From Myrica gale (lineage: Eukaryota > Streptophyta > Magnoliopsida > Fagales > Myricaceae), in NCBI GenBank assembly GCA_963930655.1, contig OZ005606.1:12047501-12111500 (forward strand): a DNA stretch of 64,000 nucleotides, in the 5' to 3' direction. Under the pieces are notes generated by a model that was not told where the DNA came from, ran no database searches, and saw only the letters and a program-made list of their open reading frames with translations. Position numbers and translations under genes: made by a program. Positions within the stretch are counted from its first letter, which is position 1. Every line of letters starts with the position of its first letter. Positions 1 to 13,780 of the stretch are shown in pieces.

Positions 1-46
1 AGAAGAAGACATAAATCCTTTATAAGCATTATCGATTCATCGAAAG

Positions 47-48
<2 letters not shown>

Positions 49-92
<44 letters not shown>
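49..92. repeat. (TA)n microsatellite
   Basis: Uninterrupted TA dinucleotide run of about 22 units. It is likely length-variable between individuals. No function is implied. Confidence 0.95.
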
Positions 93-97
<5 letters not shown>

Positions 98-2395
98 GAT
101 AATCGCTTAACAAACGATTGATCAAGTAACTCTTAACACGATGAAACTGGGTTTAGAAAACTAGCAAATGGTTTTAAGGTATTTTTTATCAAGCATATAT
201 TATTTTGTAGTATCTCTTTTGGTAAGCATTCCTCTCCGATGATGATTTTATAACCTAAACGAGATATGTTCTCTCTTTTATACCATTCATGTCAAATGAT
301 ATTTTTACCAATTCCATCCCTCTTCCTGCTCTCTCTCTCTATCAGACATAAAGTGTAATAAAAACCTCAACTTGAATTTACCTACGATGTCAAAAAATGG
401 GGTCAAATTAGTAGCAGACGAAACAGTTTACCTGGATGAGGTTATCAGTTCTTCAGTTAGTGTTTTTTTTTATCTCCCACGCTAGCTTGATATAGCTCCG
501 TTTTCTAGGATGACAGTAAACATTTTGCGTCTCGACCAGTACCCAACCCGCCAAGGAATTAAATGGGCGTTAATGCGATAATTAGTTAGTCTTGGGACCG
601 CTTGACCTCCGACCAGACTAATTACAAATACAGTATCGACCCACTAAAACATTGCATCGGATAGGGTCGATTAAATTTTTTTTTTGGTGACTCTAAAGCG
701 GAAACCTGCGAACTATATATAAATAGGCTTTCAGAGAGTCTGGACCAGGGATGCTAGCTGGTAGAGAACAGATAGACGGCCACTAGTTCCAAAAGCAAAT
801 TAATTAGGATTTTGGTTTCATTCCGAGTCATCACAGCACCTGTTTCACTCAGCTGATCATCAGTACTGGACCACAAAATCACAAAAGGTCGATTTGTTGT
901 TTCACAGACCTTAACGCTGCTACCAACAAGATGATAGAACATCCATTACTGTTTACATGGGATTTAGCAAGCGTAAGCATTTGCTTTGAATATTTTTCCC
1001 AGAAGTTGCTTTTACATAAAATAATTTGGACGTACTGCTCGTCTTCATCTCATTTTAAGCATATTCTCCCTTATTTTTTCTCTTCTTCCGTAGGACTATT
1101 TTAAGCAGATAAATCAGACATATCTAGAATTCATAGATTTGGAACGAGATACGGTCGCTTCAAAAGTTTTCTTTTACACTTCTTTTCACAGTTTCCTTCT
1201 CCACGAAAAGAGAGCCTACTAGCTTTAATTATATATGGACCAAACTGAGGATATTATGCTTTACGTACTTTTGAAATATAAACAAACTAACAAAGATGCT
1301 GGAATGAGTATACTAGTTTATAGTACTGATGAGCTCTGTACTCTTCCTGTTCTTCGTCTCATTAGACGCTATAGCTATTGCCAGCCAAATGTATGCAGCT
1401 GAAATTGGATAGATTGTATATATGTTGTAAAATTACGGAGAGTTTTCCAGCAATAATTGCCCTCAAATTAATTACCCAAGAAAAAAATTGCCCTAAATTC
1501 ATTCATTTTTATATTATATATATACGGTGTAGCTAGCTCGGCTAGCTAATTAGTTTTTTGTTTTGTTTTGTCAAACATTCCTCGAGATCGAGTTTCGAAT
1601 GTGAACATGATCAGATAACAATTATACGTACATAGCTAAAATTTCACCCCAAAATCTGTCACCCAATCATTGAGTGCCAATTTCCGGACACTTGAAATAT
1701 TAGTTACTGAAATATAGTTTTAAAAGACGGTCTATATATAATAGCACTTTCACATATATATATAATAGGGGTCTGTAATTAATTAACAAGCTGTAACTTC
1801 AACGCTTAATACTTACGTTTGATTTTCCCAATACCTGTCGAAAAGTAGCAAGTTTTGCTTGCGATTTAATATCGCTTTCCCTTATATTTTGAAATGTTAT
1901 AGATCGAGATAGAGTACAACTGATCAATTTAACGAACAATGTCGATAAGATAGAAATTGAATTTCCCAGAATTAGTTAGACCCTCGATCCCTGATCAGAA
2001 ACCCTGTACGGACAATGATAAATTCCAGAAATGTACTCTTAATTTAAATATATGAATTAAACACAGTGTAAATAAACCAAATCCTACCACCACGTACATA
2101 CATATATAGAACACAGAGGTTTTCCTTAGTTTTCATAGACGCACTTCCTAAAAAAAATCGGAAAAATAGAAGCAAAGTCATGACTTTGATTTTATATTAT
2201 AAAAATTATATAATGCATGCCCAGTTGAAAAATAAGTTCGAACATACACATCAAGTTTATAAATATTATGATTCTAATCTAATAGAAAAGGATCCGAGGC
2301 CCAAATAAAAAATGGAATCTCGAGCATCTGGGACGGTATCGTTTTGTAATATTCCTCCTTTGGGCATCTGGAATGCGAAGACCAGTCGGCTAGCT

Positions 2396-2418
2396 TACAT
2401 ATATATATATATATATAT
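2396..2418. repeat. (AT)n microsatellite
   Basis: Short uninterrupted AT run of about 11 units in spacer DNA. Confidence 0.9.
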
Positions 2419-4514
2419 GGTGGTAAAAGGTGTTAGCATTGAGCATTCTGTGGAAGACCAACGGTACTCATGATCAGACTCTGCACTCTGCAGCCTCCGA
2501 ATATGATTTAAAATGTTTATTAGTCTATAATAAAGAGTTAAAATAATTAAGTCATGAAGAATTCGAAAATCCGAATTCCAACGTATATAATTAAATACTC
2601 CTCCGACATTTAATATAGAAGCCCGAATGTGAACTGCGAGCACGACTTATGTGATTACTTTGTTCCTCGATGATTAAAGGGAGATACATTATATATTATA
2701 TATATAACAATTAACTAAAACAATAGATCCATTTCAATTTTCATAGGTCCCAGCATTTTCCTTCATTTTCTTGGCAGGAAATGGAGCGTGACAGTGAAGA
2801 TTCCGCGATGACATGGGAGATGATTGGCTGACGAAAGCATTAAAGCGTGAAGACATGTAACTAATATTTAATAAAGAGACTATTATTAGCCTAATGAGCC
2901 TACGTGTGAGATAGCTTCTCCAATGGGAATTTCGTTTTCTGACCATATCGACGAATAGAAAATTACCATTTATTTTTACCAAAGCATGAGTGAGAGAGAA
3001 TTGGCATAAAAGACTACGCAAGATTTGCGGAGCATTTGACAAAATTGAAAGTGACATTTCTATGCCCAAATGAAAACAAAAAACAAAAAAAGAAAGTTTA
3101 CATGAAGTAAAGAAGATCTAAAGATTAATGATTCCCCTGCTCTCTACATGATAAATCAGATGGTTGAGAAAGTTATTGACGGAAAGTGGGTTCGAAGTAG
3201 ATGTTGCTAAGTTGAGGGTATTAAGTGTCTCAAAATTTACTAGCTTAGTTGGGAGTTGTAGCCCTTTCTACTGTCCCCATGGGAAAGGAAGGAAGCAAGA
3301 AAGAAAACTAATGGGTCCGTCCACGCAGAAGGCACACACGTAACTGGATATAGCTTTGTTTGGAAGTGGTAAAAGTACCATGGGATTGGGTCACATCTTT
3401 CAGAACCCAACAAGAGAATAAAAACAGTTTCTTAAAGGCACGCCTGAGGCTTAAGACAAAGTGGTGGATGAAAAAGACCGAACACAATGTAGACATTTGC
3501 AAGTGGTAGACCAAAACATGATTTTCCTTCATTAAACACCTAGCTATAGCTTATAATAGCTTATACAAGGCTATGGCTCACTAGGGCTGTTTTGCAAATC
3601 AAGTTTTATGGAACCGATCGCAACCAAATTTCTCGTCGATACATAGATATTGTTTTTCTTGTTGTTTTTCCTTCAGCTACTAAACTTTTTTTCTTTTTGG
3701 TTTGAAAGGGATGGGAAACAGTGCTTACATTTTGTCATCGCCTATCAAACGACCTCGAATGACAGTTAACCTCTTCTCGTCAAAGTGGTTTTGAGAATTG
3801 TCGCCAACTAGCTTTTAAGGTTTCCATATTTTGAGAATAAAGGCGTTACTAATTAATTTAGTTCTTCGAGATTAATTCCTCGATCTCGTGCTCATGCTTC
3901 AGCATCTCTTGACGTGCTAGCTGGGCTATTTTACTCTTTCTTATCTCTTAGAGATTGATTTGTAACTCTTCAATGGAAGATTAGGGTGGGCATCATATAT
4001 ACTAAAGTCCATATTCAACGTCAGATTAATTGTGGTGAAGCTTCTGGATTTTGTTAAAAGCACGAGACTATTTCTTAATTAGGCGTTACATCAAAGTCAA
4101 ACTGGTTTTGCGGTGATCTTCAGATTCTCACCTTTTTTTCTGATTAGAGTTTGGAAAATATCTCATAAACCCGGCCTTCATATTAAAAAACAATTGGGGG
4201 CTACTCTAGTTAGCATCCAGGTTGTACACAATCAGCAGACAAAGCTTGCACATTCCACGGTTTGCACCAAAGAAATCATCTAATGCATGCCTTTTTTTTC
4301 TCTCTCTTTCCATACACAATTTTCTGCATTAAAAATTTTTGGGCAAGATATGAAACAACTGGCTCACATGGATCAAACAGTACTTTGGAACTTATATTAT
4401 GGGATAGTTTATTCTTAACTTGGAGGCATCCACTGTAATTTGTGCTTTTTATAACATATATTAAGTACTAATTATATGATAAGATTCTGTCACTTCTCTT
4501 TGCCTACTTGGTGT

Positions 4515-4810
4515 TCATCACATGCCAAACACTTTAAAACTCTAGTACAGTTAAAGCGTGCTCGACAAATTATGTATTGACACGTGTTGACAACCCCTAA
4601 AGGTTTCATAATTTGAGGACAGTGATCTAACTGTCACATGCCAAACAATCTAAACCTCAACAATAGCTAAATTATCCTCAACAAATTAGTCATGAGAAAG
4701 GTTGGCAACTTATAAAGTTGGAAGATATAATCATACATCCAGTACCACATTCTAAACAATCTCAAACTCTAATACAATCAAATTGTCTTCAGTCAAATTA
4801 TATGCTAACA
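4515..4810. repeat. Diverged triplicated spacer segment
   Basis: Three successive, decayed copies of a segment share CACATGCCAAACA or a close variant, followed by an AAACTCTA/CAATAGC-like stretch and then CAAATTA. The copies start near 4519, 4636 and 4741, so the period is a little over 100 bp. Gaps and substitutions are numerous, so the duplication is old. Confidence 0.45.
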
Positions 4811-7800
4811 CTTGAAACTCGAACACACTTTTAAATTATTTTATACAAATTAGACACCATAAAAAGGCTTTTCACCTTAAAGTTTCAAAAATTTGAGGAT
4901 ATTTATATCATGGACCATATAATATAGCTCCTCTAACAGGCATTAACTGATCTAATACCATGAATTTCATTGGTTTTTTTGTTTAGTGGGTTGCTTTTAC
5001 AATTTCTCTTTACCTCTCTTTTATTGCTTTAATTTACTATATGTCTCACTTCCCCCTGAATCATTAGTGTTATAACTAATGGATATATCGGTACATTAAT
5101 AATGCGTTTCCATATATGAATGCCGAAATAGTATAGCATCGCTGTGTCTCCTTTTGAGTAATCTCTTTGAATGATTCTACAAACTTGCTTTATATATGCC
5201 AAACACCCCACACAAGCAATTAATTAAGATGGTCTCTCTCTTCTCTTCCTCCCCCACCCGGCCCCCTAAAACCAAAATACAGAAAGTACCTCAAGTACTT
5301 CTGATCTGGACTCGAAGCAATCTACCGTATCTCCGAGTTAATTTGTGAAGTATGAGGTTGTGGCTAGGGACATCCTGCTATTTTAACCGAAAAAATTTCA
5401 TCAAGTACTAATTTCGCACTTCTCCAAAATCAGACCCAAAAATATTTTTACATCGATCTTTGACCCACTAACGATATTTTGCCGATGGTTGCGATGGCCC
5501 TAAAAGCCATTTTTCCCTGCCGTTTGGTGAGTTTTAATTGCAAGTACATCGCGAACAATACCACCGATCATCATTTATTACCTTTGAAAACAAGACAAAG
5601 CCGTCAACAATAAGCATTAGAGAGAAACTTTCTCAAGCTTCAACAAAGTCCTCAAGGGACATCTGACAAAATTGGAACGCTAGCTTTCGTTATTTTCTGT
5701 CTCTGAGAAACAGGAAAAATAATATTTGACTCGAAATAAAGACCTGTTGCCTATTCACGTAGGGCAGAGTACTCGTACGTATAGTTCCCTAAATTAACTC
5801 CTTTTGTGATTGTCTTTCAGATTCCACGGAAAAGGATATTAGAAGTTAGGACAGCTCGAACAAACAAGAAACATAAGGCCGCAATATTGAATTACAAAGT
5901 GTTTTTGTAATCATACGAAATCTTCAAACAAATTCATGATAGCTTTTGGGGACCATCAACATGGAACCGTTCGGGCTTCATAGTTCCTTTCAACAACCCA
6001 AATCCCACCAGTAGCATCAGAGAACAGCCATTACAGTTTTGGCGAACAATAGCATTATCGTTGGCTTTAGTTTTTTTTTCTCATGTTGCTTTCAAAGAAA
6101 TCACTTTCACGATGTTTTAAAACTATATGGCAGATTCTTCAATAATGTCTACTTCATTGATTATACGACAACAATGACAAAACACCCTTTTCCGCCAGTT
6201 TAATTGGACCCATTTCTTGTCATCGATAACCTAATTTCCCAGTCAAAAAGAGAGACTTATTGGCTACCATTAAATTCGGGTAAAGGGAAGTGATCATTTG
6301 GGCGGGTCAATCTTTGATGATCTCTTGATATGTACCTAGCTTTATTTTCTCTGCAACCTAAAACCTAATGGAGGTAGAGATATTTTCTCAGGAATCAAGC
6401 GGCATGCTTATATGAAAGTTATTTGGATATATAGTTTGTAGAATTCCTGTTCTTCTGACCCACAAGATTACACAGTGGGACACTGACCCCATGATGCTTG
6501 GTCCTGAAGTTGGTTGACATTAGATAGAGTAATAGCATAAAGGGAACAGGTTAACCTTTTAGATTATTCTCATCAGATGCATTTAATGGAAGGCAGAAGA
6601 GCTGCCAGCCACCGCTTGCCACTACTTTCTCCAAGTCTTTTGAACACTACTCACGTTTCTTACTTCATTTGCATTATGCTCCAAAGTTACAAAAACATAA
6701 ATCTTTAGCAGATTGACATGATAGTACAACACTGCATCGGAAAGTTCGTACGACATAGGCGTGACGAACAAATTAATAGTACTACTTCCCAGGAGTTAAG
6801 AAAGTTACCTTCTACTCGCCACAAAACTTTTTGCTGAAGCATTCTACTTGTATCGCGCAACCCTTTCTTTTTTTGATTCGTAGCTCAAGTTTCTCCCTTT
6901 TATTTGTCAGAATTACGTCAGGAAGCAGACACCCTCCGATTGTCTCATTCTACTTTTTCCCCTCCACTCAGTTAAGAAAAATAAGCACTACTTAAGCCAT
7001 CAAGCCCTTTGTATAAACATTCTTTTACTAGTCCGTACTATTTAGGAACTAGATCTTCTATTAATATCTTGCTTACTTTTTGGTTCTTATATGAAACAAA
7101 TTCTCCGTATGTTCAATAAATAACTACCACTGTTGGTCTCATCTTTCTTAATAATTAACTGCAGACAGACCATATAGTTCAGCTAATACCATCATTAACT
7201 ACAAATTACAATGATGATGATCTTGATCGACTGCTATATGTTGAACTCTTCCAATCGTTTAAGTTGGAATATGCGAGTGTCTAGGCGTATATATCCATTG
7301 TTAATCAGAAGTTATTGACCAATTGTAGTTTGTAGGAACCCAAACCCATCAACTGAGTTGTGAATTAGAAACGCGTAGGCTGCTCAAAGGTCCCCACAGT
7401 GCAACCAAAGTCGTATCGCCAAGTAATATTGCATGCCTCTTTAACTGAGACCAAAGCAGATGGCCGATAACATGATTCATTTATAGTATGCAGGCAATCT
7501 CCTTCATGTTGGGAAAATGTAGAACTTGGACAAAGTTGTAACTATAACTTCACTTTTTTCTTCTACCACCCTATGTGGAAAGAAAAGGTCTATAAAAGAT
7601 ATTTAATCAAATTTACATGTCTTTCTTAACAAATTGGTTTAAAATGAAAACTCACTGCGTAAATTGGGTAAAACTTTTCGATTGAGGAAAGAAAATTTTG
7701 TATTTGTAAAATAACAAATGTGCCACGTACAAAAAAAATATTTAATTTAAGACGCATCTACATTCGTATCATTGAATGAACAGTTCATAGATAGCTGTTT

Positions 7801-8555
7801 TAATATATAAGTTAATGCAAATTGCGAGAATCTACTAATTCAATAAGTTTCTTCTCGCTGTCTTTTCCCATGTGGTCCCCGTTTCTATAAATTTAAATAC
7901 CTATTTTCATCTAAAAAAATCTTGGATTAAGTAAAACATCCTTCTTTTTGATGAAAACTAAGAACCTAGCTAAACTAGACCTACCCTATGCTAGGGCTAG
8001 GGTTTAGTTTGAGACCAAATCAAAAATAGATCCAGAATTAATAATTGAGCTCAAAGTTTATCTCGTTTAATTAAACAGGCCAAGCTAAACAAACAACTTA
8101 ATCACTGACAAGTTGAATGAAAGCAAACCTAAACTAAATTTGATTCGAGCTCTAACTGAGCTTGACCTTAATTATCTCCGACCGAACGAAGCCTAGGTGG
8201 TCCGACATAACTCGGATATAGAAACACAGATGTGGGCTAACGTGTTAGCTGTCGTAGGTTGGATGCATTCGTGTCAATTAGTAGAAAGGTTAGAATGTGA
8301 TTCTCTCTCAAAACAGAACCCTCCCCCCCTCCAACAGGGGAAGGAGGGAACCCAAGTGGTTTCACAGTGACACGTGTTAAGACCTTATTAGTCAGATAAC
8401 CTCAGTGGACCCCTCCATGAACACCTCTGAAACCCACTATCAAGTGAGTTGGGAGTTGGGAGGCAGAGGACCACACCCTCTCTTTTATTCCCTTTTTTTT
8501 TTTTTGGTTTGGCGCGTGTTTTGGTTTGGGTAAGTGCTCAGGACCGCTCCGTGAT

Positions 8556-8600
8556 ACCTTAAATAAGAGGCATTACTAGTCATAGAAACATCCCTGAGAT
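8556..8600 (+). promoter_or_regulatory. Putative core promoter of the MADS-box gene
   Basis: A TATA-like TTAAATAAG lies near 8560, about 30 bp before a plausible transcription start and roughly 475 bp upstream of the start codon. The following leader is pyrimidine-rich and carries a short CCATTT repeat at about 8602-8632. No transcript data support this; it is placed from spacing only. Confidence 0.35.
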
Positions 8601-8728
8601 TTCCATTTCCATTTCCATTTCCATCCATTTCTTAAGAGTTGCACCCCCAGAGAAACATCACTCAAAACAGAAAGAGCTTCTCTTCTTCTCACCCCTAGTC
8701 CCACCCCCCTCTAGCATACCTCAAACAA

Positions 8729-8993
8729 GTAAGCTCTACAGTCTACCCCTTGGCTGTGCTTCTGTTATCTCTTGTCATTTTATACCAACATATACATACA
8801 TCTATTTTTGGGTTATCTTGTTCCAATCCCAATTTTTGTTCTTTTATGTTCTTCTATTTTTAGGTGTAGCTAGCCCCTTTTCATCACTACTTTGACATTT
8901 TTGTTGCTCGAAAATAAATTATCAGAAAAATCTTTTGTGTTTCATGCACTTCTGGAACAATCTTACGAGTAATCGTATTTTACGATCTAGCAG
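8729..8993 (+). other. Possible 5'-UTR intron of the MADS-box gene
   Basis: A donor-like CAA^GTAAGC at 8729 and an acceptor-like TCTAGCAG ending at 8993 flank a T-rich stretch just upstream of the start codon at 9034. An alternative acceptor ends at 8863. Leader introns occur in other AGL17-clade genes. The assignment is inferred from consensus alone. Confidence 0.35.
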
Positions 8994-9033
8994 AAAGGCA
9001 GGCGGAGAAAGTCATCGGATAATCAAGGAGATC

Positions 9034-9220
9034 ATGGGGAGAGGAAAGATTGTGATCAAAAGAATTGACAATTCAACGAGCAGGCAAGTCACTTTCTCCA
9101 AGAGAAGAAATGGGTTGCTCAAGAAGGCCAGGGAGCTTTCCATCCTTTGCGATGCAGAAGTTGGACTTATCATCTTCTCCAGCACCGGCAGGCTCTACGA
9201 TTATGCAAGCACTAGGTTTG

Positions 9221-9260
<40 letters not shown>

Positions 9261-12200
9261 ACTCGCTCACGAACATCCAAAATAATGCCTAGTTTTTTAT
9301 TGTTATATGATCTGCTGTTTTCCTCAGCTTTTAGCTGAATGATAAAGATTTCGGTGGATGAAAATTTATTAAGGTTCTTATCGTAATAGGACATAAGATA
9401 CATTCTGTATTGCACTATAGTGATATATAATATTGTTGACTTATTATGGTGAAAAGAGAAAGAAAACAAACAACAAATTAAACAAAAACAAAAGCTTTCC
9501 TCCTTGAATGATTTTTGTTGGGAAGAGCTACAGTACTGGACTTCAGATCATATCTCTATGTTGTGCAATAGGTCTGTAAAGCTTGATTCAGGAAGAACGT
9601 GCAAGAACGTCATACATAACTCATTTGCGAAACGGGCTCATTAATCCTTCCACCGGCCGGCCATTTGGGGAGGAGTTAGAAGTTCCCCATTTGGGGCTAT
9701 AATAAACAAGTATGGGTGAAAATACATATATATAGGTCGATCTGAGATGCCATAACAGGTATGCGAATGATATCCAAGATTTGACTTTATTTTCCAGTCC
9801 AAAAAAGGAGCTTTGAAATTTTGGGGCCACCAAAGCTTAACCTAGCTCCGGCCCTAGAAGAGTGTAACTAAAGTGCTCTGAGTCTCAATGAGATTGATTT
9901 CTTTAAAAAGTTATTGATTTCTACAGAACAGACTGTCGGATAGGAAGGCTATGTTAGAACCTGGATCTGCACCGGCGTTGGTAAGGATAAATTCACAACA
10001 GGCCGGCTTCTTCCTTTTATTGAAGAAAGTCGTGGTTGCCTAGGCGAGTGATTTGAGAAGAGCCTAGCTACCGTTTAACCATTGAAGTTCCTGTCAGCGA
10101 GCTTTGGCTCGGTTGGAATCTCCTCCTTTGTGGAGGTCCTGATCCGGGGATCAAATCCCCCGCCCCCAATTTGCCAAGAAAAAAAAAACCATTGAAGTTC
10201 CTCGCCAAAAATTAATCTTGCTGAACTGTCTAATATTTTTTATCAACAGAAAATATATACCAAATAATCGAAATAATTTGAAAAAGAGGGCCCCCGGGTG
10301 GAAATTGAAGGGTTTAGGGGTCCAATATATATGTATAGTATATAATATGCCTTATATTATATCTATAATATATATATGAAGTAAATGTACAACATGTATA
10401 TAGTTATATCTATGCTGCTCTGACAAAAGTTGGTTTGTGCAGCCATGCATGCGCATATGCGAACGTGCATGCTTATTGTTTTTTACTTTGTTGCGTAGGT
10501 TATCCGTTACAGCGTCCATGGATTTCGACTCTTCAAAACCACTTTTCCTTTTGCTTGTTTTACTGGCTTCACAATTTTTACCCAATTGATGAAAAGAGCC
10601 AATCCCCATGAAACCCCGCCATCTAGTCCCTTTGTACGATGAACGTATCTTAGGTTTGAATTATGTGTCCTCTCTTAAGTACACGTACGGGTGTGATGCT
10701 TTTTGATCAGTCTTTGGAACAAGAAACCCATTCAGTGGTCGGATCAGATTCCAGCTCGGAGATTTCACAAATCCTCTTCAAAAAACATATGTAGTAAGAA
10801 TAACAATAAAAACATTAATAATAATTACAACCAGACAAGATTGCAATTTACTTACTGCATACACACAAACTTTTGCTAAAACAGATCAGTTTGGCCTTTA
10901 CTTTGCTACCTAGCTCTGTCGATCTAGTACAACCATGTATGTCTTTCTCATTCGCACGTCAAGGCCATTAATTAGGACAATTAAGAAATAGTGTGATCTA
11001 CCCAAAAATCTAATGTGATCTTAGTGGTTGGTGGTCTTTCATAGTACATCAGATCATCAATATCTTTGTCGTATTTGATACCAAAAGGAATGGATAAACT
11101 AGAAGAAAGGAAAAAGACGATGAGTTGAGATGCGATGCGTGTTACAAAGTTTTAAAGGATCTCAAAAGGTGGCATGGAATATGTAGATTTCACACGATGC
11201 ACTTCTTTCATTAATTTCTGCGTTTCGATATTAGATTACATATTTGTTGTTTGCGGAATTCATTACTAATTGTTTATATTTTGTACACCAAGTTATATAG
11301 CGAAATCTTAATTAGGCGTAATCCTATTGATTTCAAGTACTTAATTAACGAACAAAAAGAACTCATTTGAACGCTTTGATTCATCCGGTCATTTCTTTTA
11401 TTTACTGTGAATTTCAAAGTTACTGAAGATGAAGTACTCATGACTTTTTCTGTTTCAGCATGAAATCTGTTATTGATCGATACAACAAGCTAAAAGAGGA
11501 GCATCATCAGCTGCTAAATCCTGCTTCAGAGGTCAAGGTAAAAATTCTCGAACCGGTTCTTCTTCTTCAATTGTTCTGCATCAGTAAAGACATGCATGCA
11601 GTAGTACTTGATCATAATGGGTATATTTATTCTGAGAGTAAATACAAGGATATCATAAATTTCCACCAGTACCATTCAGTGCCGAATGAATATGATCTTT
11701 TGGTGATCGCACCTAGTCCATTAATATATATATACCCAGTGGGTTGCACATTTTCTGCTCCAAATTCCTGAACGGGTTTCATATGATATGCGTAGTCCAT
11801 AGCCATCCTAGCAGTCTTAACTCTTTTGCTGTAAAATTTGTTGCATTCTAAGCGTTTCTAGAACCAACTATTAAATGCAGTGGTTTCAACCGGTGGCCAA
11901 GACTTCTAATTTGGCAACTTATCTGCAGTATCACGAGGGAAATAGTGCAATTCTGAGTTTTGACTGGACGCTGTTATATTAATATAAACTTTAATATATG
12001 GCTTAGTTTTCCCCTGCCCAATAATTCCAGATGTTCAAATATTAATGCTTTGCCCCTTGATTATTTCACCTTGACCCTTGGCTTCATCCTACCAAATCTC
12101 AAAGAGAATAGATGCAGTTAGTTCATGGAAAGGGTCACCGCGGGTCAGTCTTGCATAACTTTTTTAGGATTCCAAAACTTTAATCTAAATGTTTCCTTTT

Positions 12201-13780
12201 GTCTGTCAGTTTTGGCAAAGAGAGGCGGCAAGCTTGAGGCAACAACTACAGTACGTGCAAGAATGCAACAGGTACTTAATTTCATCTGATACTTGTTAAT
12301 GGATATCTTACATAAATATTATATGCATATATATTCTATCGGCCTAGATTGGAAGTTAATTAGTGAATCATGAACTTACAAGCCATTGATTCAATGATTC
12401 TACCGTTTTGCTTATAATTAGCAAGGTTTACTGTGTAGATATCTAGCTACTTATCTCAACCATGCACAGAAATTAGCCTGAAATCAATTGCTCTGAACTT
12501 TCTTGTGCATTCAATTTTAATGTCGGACCATAGCAAAAATAAGCACAACTATATATGGGACTTCTCATTTAAAAGTCTCGATCCCTGTACATTAAGAACC
12601 ATGGGGGGAAAATAGTGCACACTAGTGAACTACACCTGCACCAATCATGGGCCTGCTACGATGTTCAAGAAAGCTTATGTTCTTTTTTCCTACAGAAAAC
12701 AAAGCCTGATACCTAAACCTGAATTCCCCGAACTTCCATAACAAAAAATTATACCTAGCTATCACAAGACCCGGAGTAGTTTGGGTCGCCTAGAGAGTAC
12801 TTCAACCTTGGAAACAATTTTGTAGTATACAAGAGTAGAAGTGGCCTGATACTTCTGCCCAGGACCCCAAGAGTACTCCTTTAGTCCTCATAATTAAGGC
12901 CAATGTTTTGCCTATCGCGCGCACGTCGAAGTTTAAAGCAAACTTATCATACCCGCCATAACTTACCATAACTACATTGCGGTGTGATTTATGCAGGCAA
13001 TTGATGGGCCAAGAACTTTCTGGTTTGAACGTCAAAGATCTACAAAATCTGGAAAACACACTGGAAATGAGCTTGAAGGGTATCCGTATGAAAAAGGTAT
13101 GAACTCCTCCTTGTCCTGCTGTCCCTAAATAAAATTCAATACATCTACGTTCAAGATCCCACCTATAACCTATTCATGACACCACATACAGACATGTTAC
13201 CTTTTTTCCCCCCTTTGCAGGAGCAAATTTTCACCGAGGAAATAAAAGAACTAAACCGGAAGGTTTGGAAAGATGATTGCCTTCATTTCTCCAGATTTTC
13301 GTTTAGGCTAATTCCATGTCCATCACCTAACTCTTGTTACGCATCTCATTCCAGGGAAATCTTGTTCATCAAGAAAACATAGAACTGTTTAAGAAGGTAG
13401 ACGTCTTCCGTAAAGAAAACGCAGAGCTGCAAAAGAAGGTATTTCAAAGAAACCTGTGCCTACATAACATATTAGAAGAAGAGCTTGAATTGTAATTATC
13501 TCTCTCCCGCACATATAAGAACTTGGGCAACCATAAGTTCAGGAGATTGAGTAATCTAAAAACTAAGGAAGAATAGAGGTTTTTCCTGTGGTTATGCCTG
13601 AACCGAAATTTTGGCTGTCAGGTCTACGGAGCAAAAGAAGTAAATGAAACAAACAAAAACTCTCATCCTTCACACAATATGGGCAACGGATACGACATCC
13701 ATGCAGCCATCCATCTCCAGCTAAGCCAACCTCAACCTCAAAGCAATGACGCACAAGCGAAAGCAATGAAATTGGGGTAG
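9034..13780 (+). CDS. AGL17: MIKC-type MADS-box transcription factor, AGL17 clade (7 exons, 235 aa)
   Basis: Exons 9034-9215, 11459-11537, 12210-12271, 12997-13096, 13221-13262, 13355-13438 and 13622-13780 join in phase (708 nt). The MADS domain (residues 1-60, starting [18 protein letters not shown]) binds CArG-box DNA. The intervening region reads [14 protein letters not shown] then [15 protein letters not shown], a hallmark of the AGL17/AGL21/AGL16/ANR1 group. The K domain, a keratin-like coiled coil for dimerisation, spans about 88-173. The tail contains LQLSQPQPQ near the C-terminus, as usual in this clade. The start follows from the universal MGRGK opening; an upstream in-frame ATG is judged leader. 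Family members act in the nucleus, mostly in roots, in nitrate-responsive lateral root growth, and some in flowering. Which paralogue this is cannot be told. The 84-nt sixth exon looks like two usual 42-nt exons fused. Everything looks intact. Confidence 0.95.
9223..9259 (+). repeat. (CT)n microsatellite beside the intron 1 donor
   Basis: About 18 CT units begin seven bases after the 5' splice site of MADS-box intron 1. Its length probably varies between alleles. A pyrimidine tract so close to a donor could influence splicing, but that is speculation. Confidence 0.95.
10093..10188 (+). mobile_element. tRNA-derived SINE in intron 1 of the MADS-box gene
   Basis: The 96-bp body opens with an A-box-like TTTGGCTCGGTTGG, has a B-box-like GGGGATCAAATCCCC about 50 bp on, and ends in a poly(A) tail. 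It is bounded by a perfect 14-bp target duplication CCATTGAAGTTCCT at 10079-10092 and 10189-10202. The internal RNA polymerase III boxes, A tail and variable-length duplication define a SINE mobilised by LINE machinery. The intact duplication suggests a recent insertion. It is transcribed in the sense direction of the host gene. Confidence 0.88.

Larger units (their letters stand above)
1..8554. other. Long gene-free region upstream of the MADS-box gene
   Basis: No reading frame here shows family similarity or splice-linked coding character; all open frames are short and AT-rich. I see AT microsatellites and a diverged triplicated segment near 4.5-4.8 kb, both listed separately, and otherwise ordinary AT-rich spacer. 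The last 1-2 kb presumably includes control sequence for the MADS-box gene, but I did not find a convincing cluster of binding sites. Confidence 0.6.

Noticed and set aside
11538-11771. Read-through frame after MADS-box exon 2
   Set aside because: It continues into intron 2 past a consensus donor AAG^GTAAAA; exon 3 restores the conserved FWQREA.
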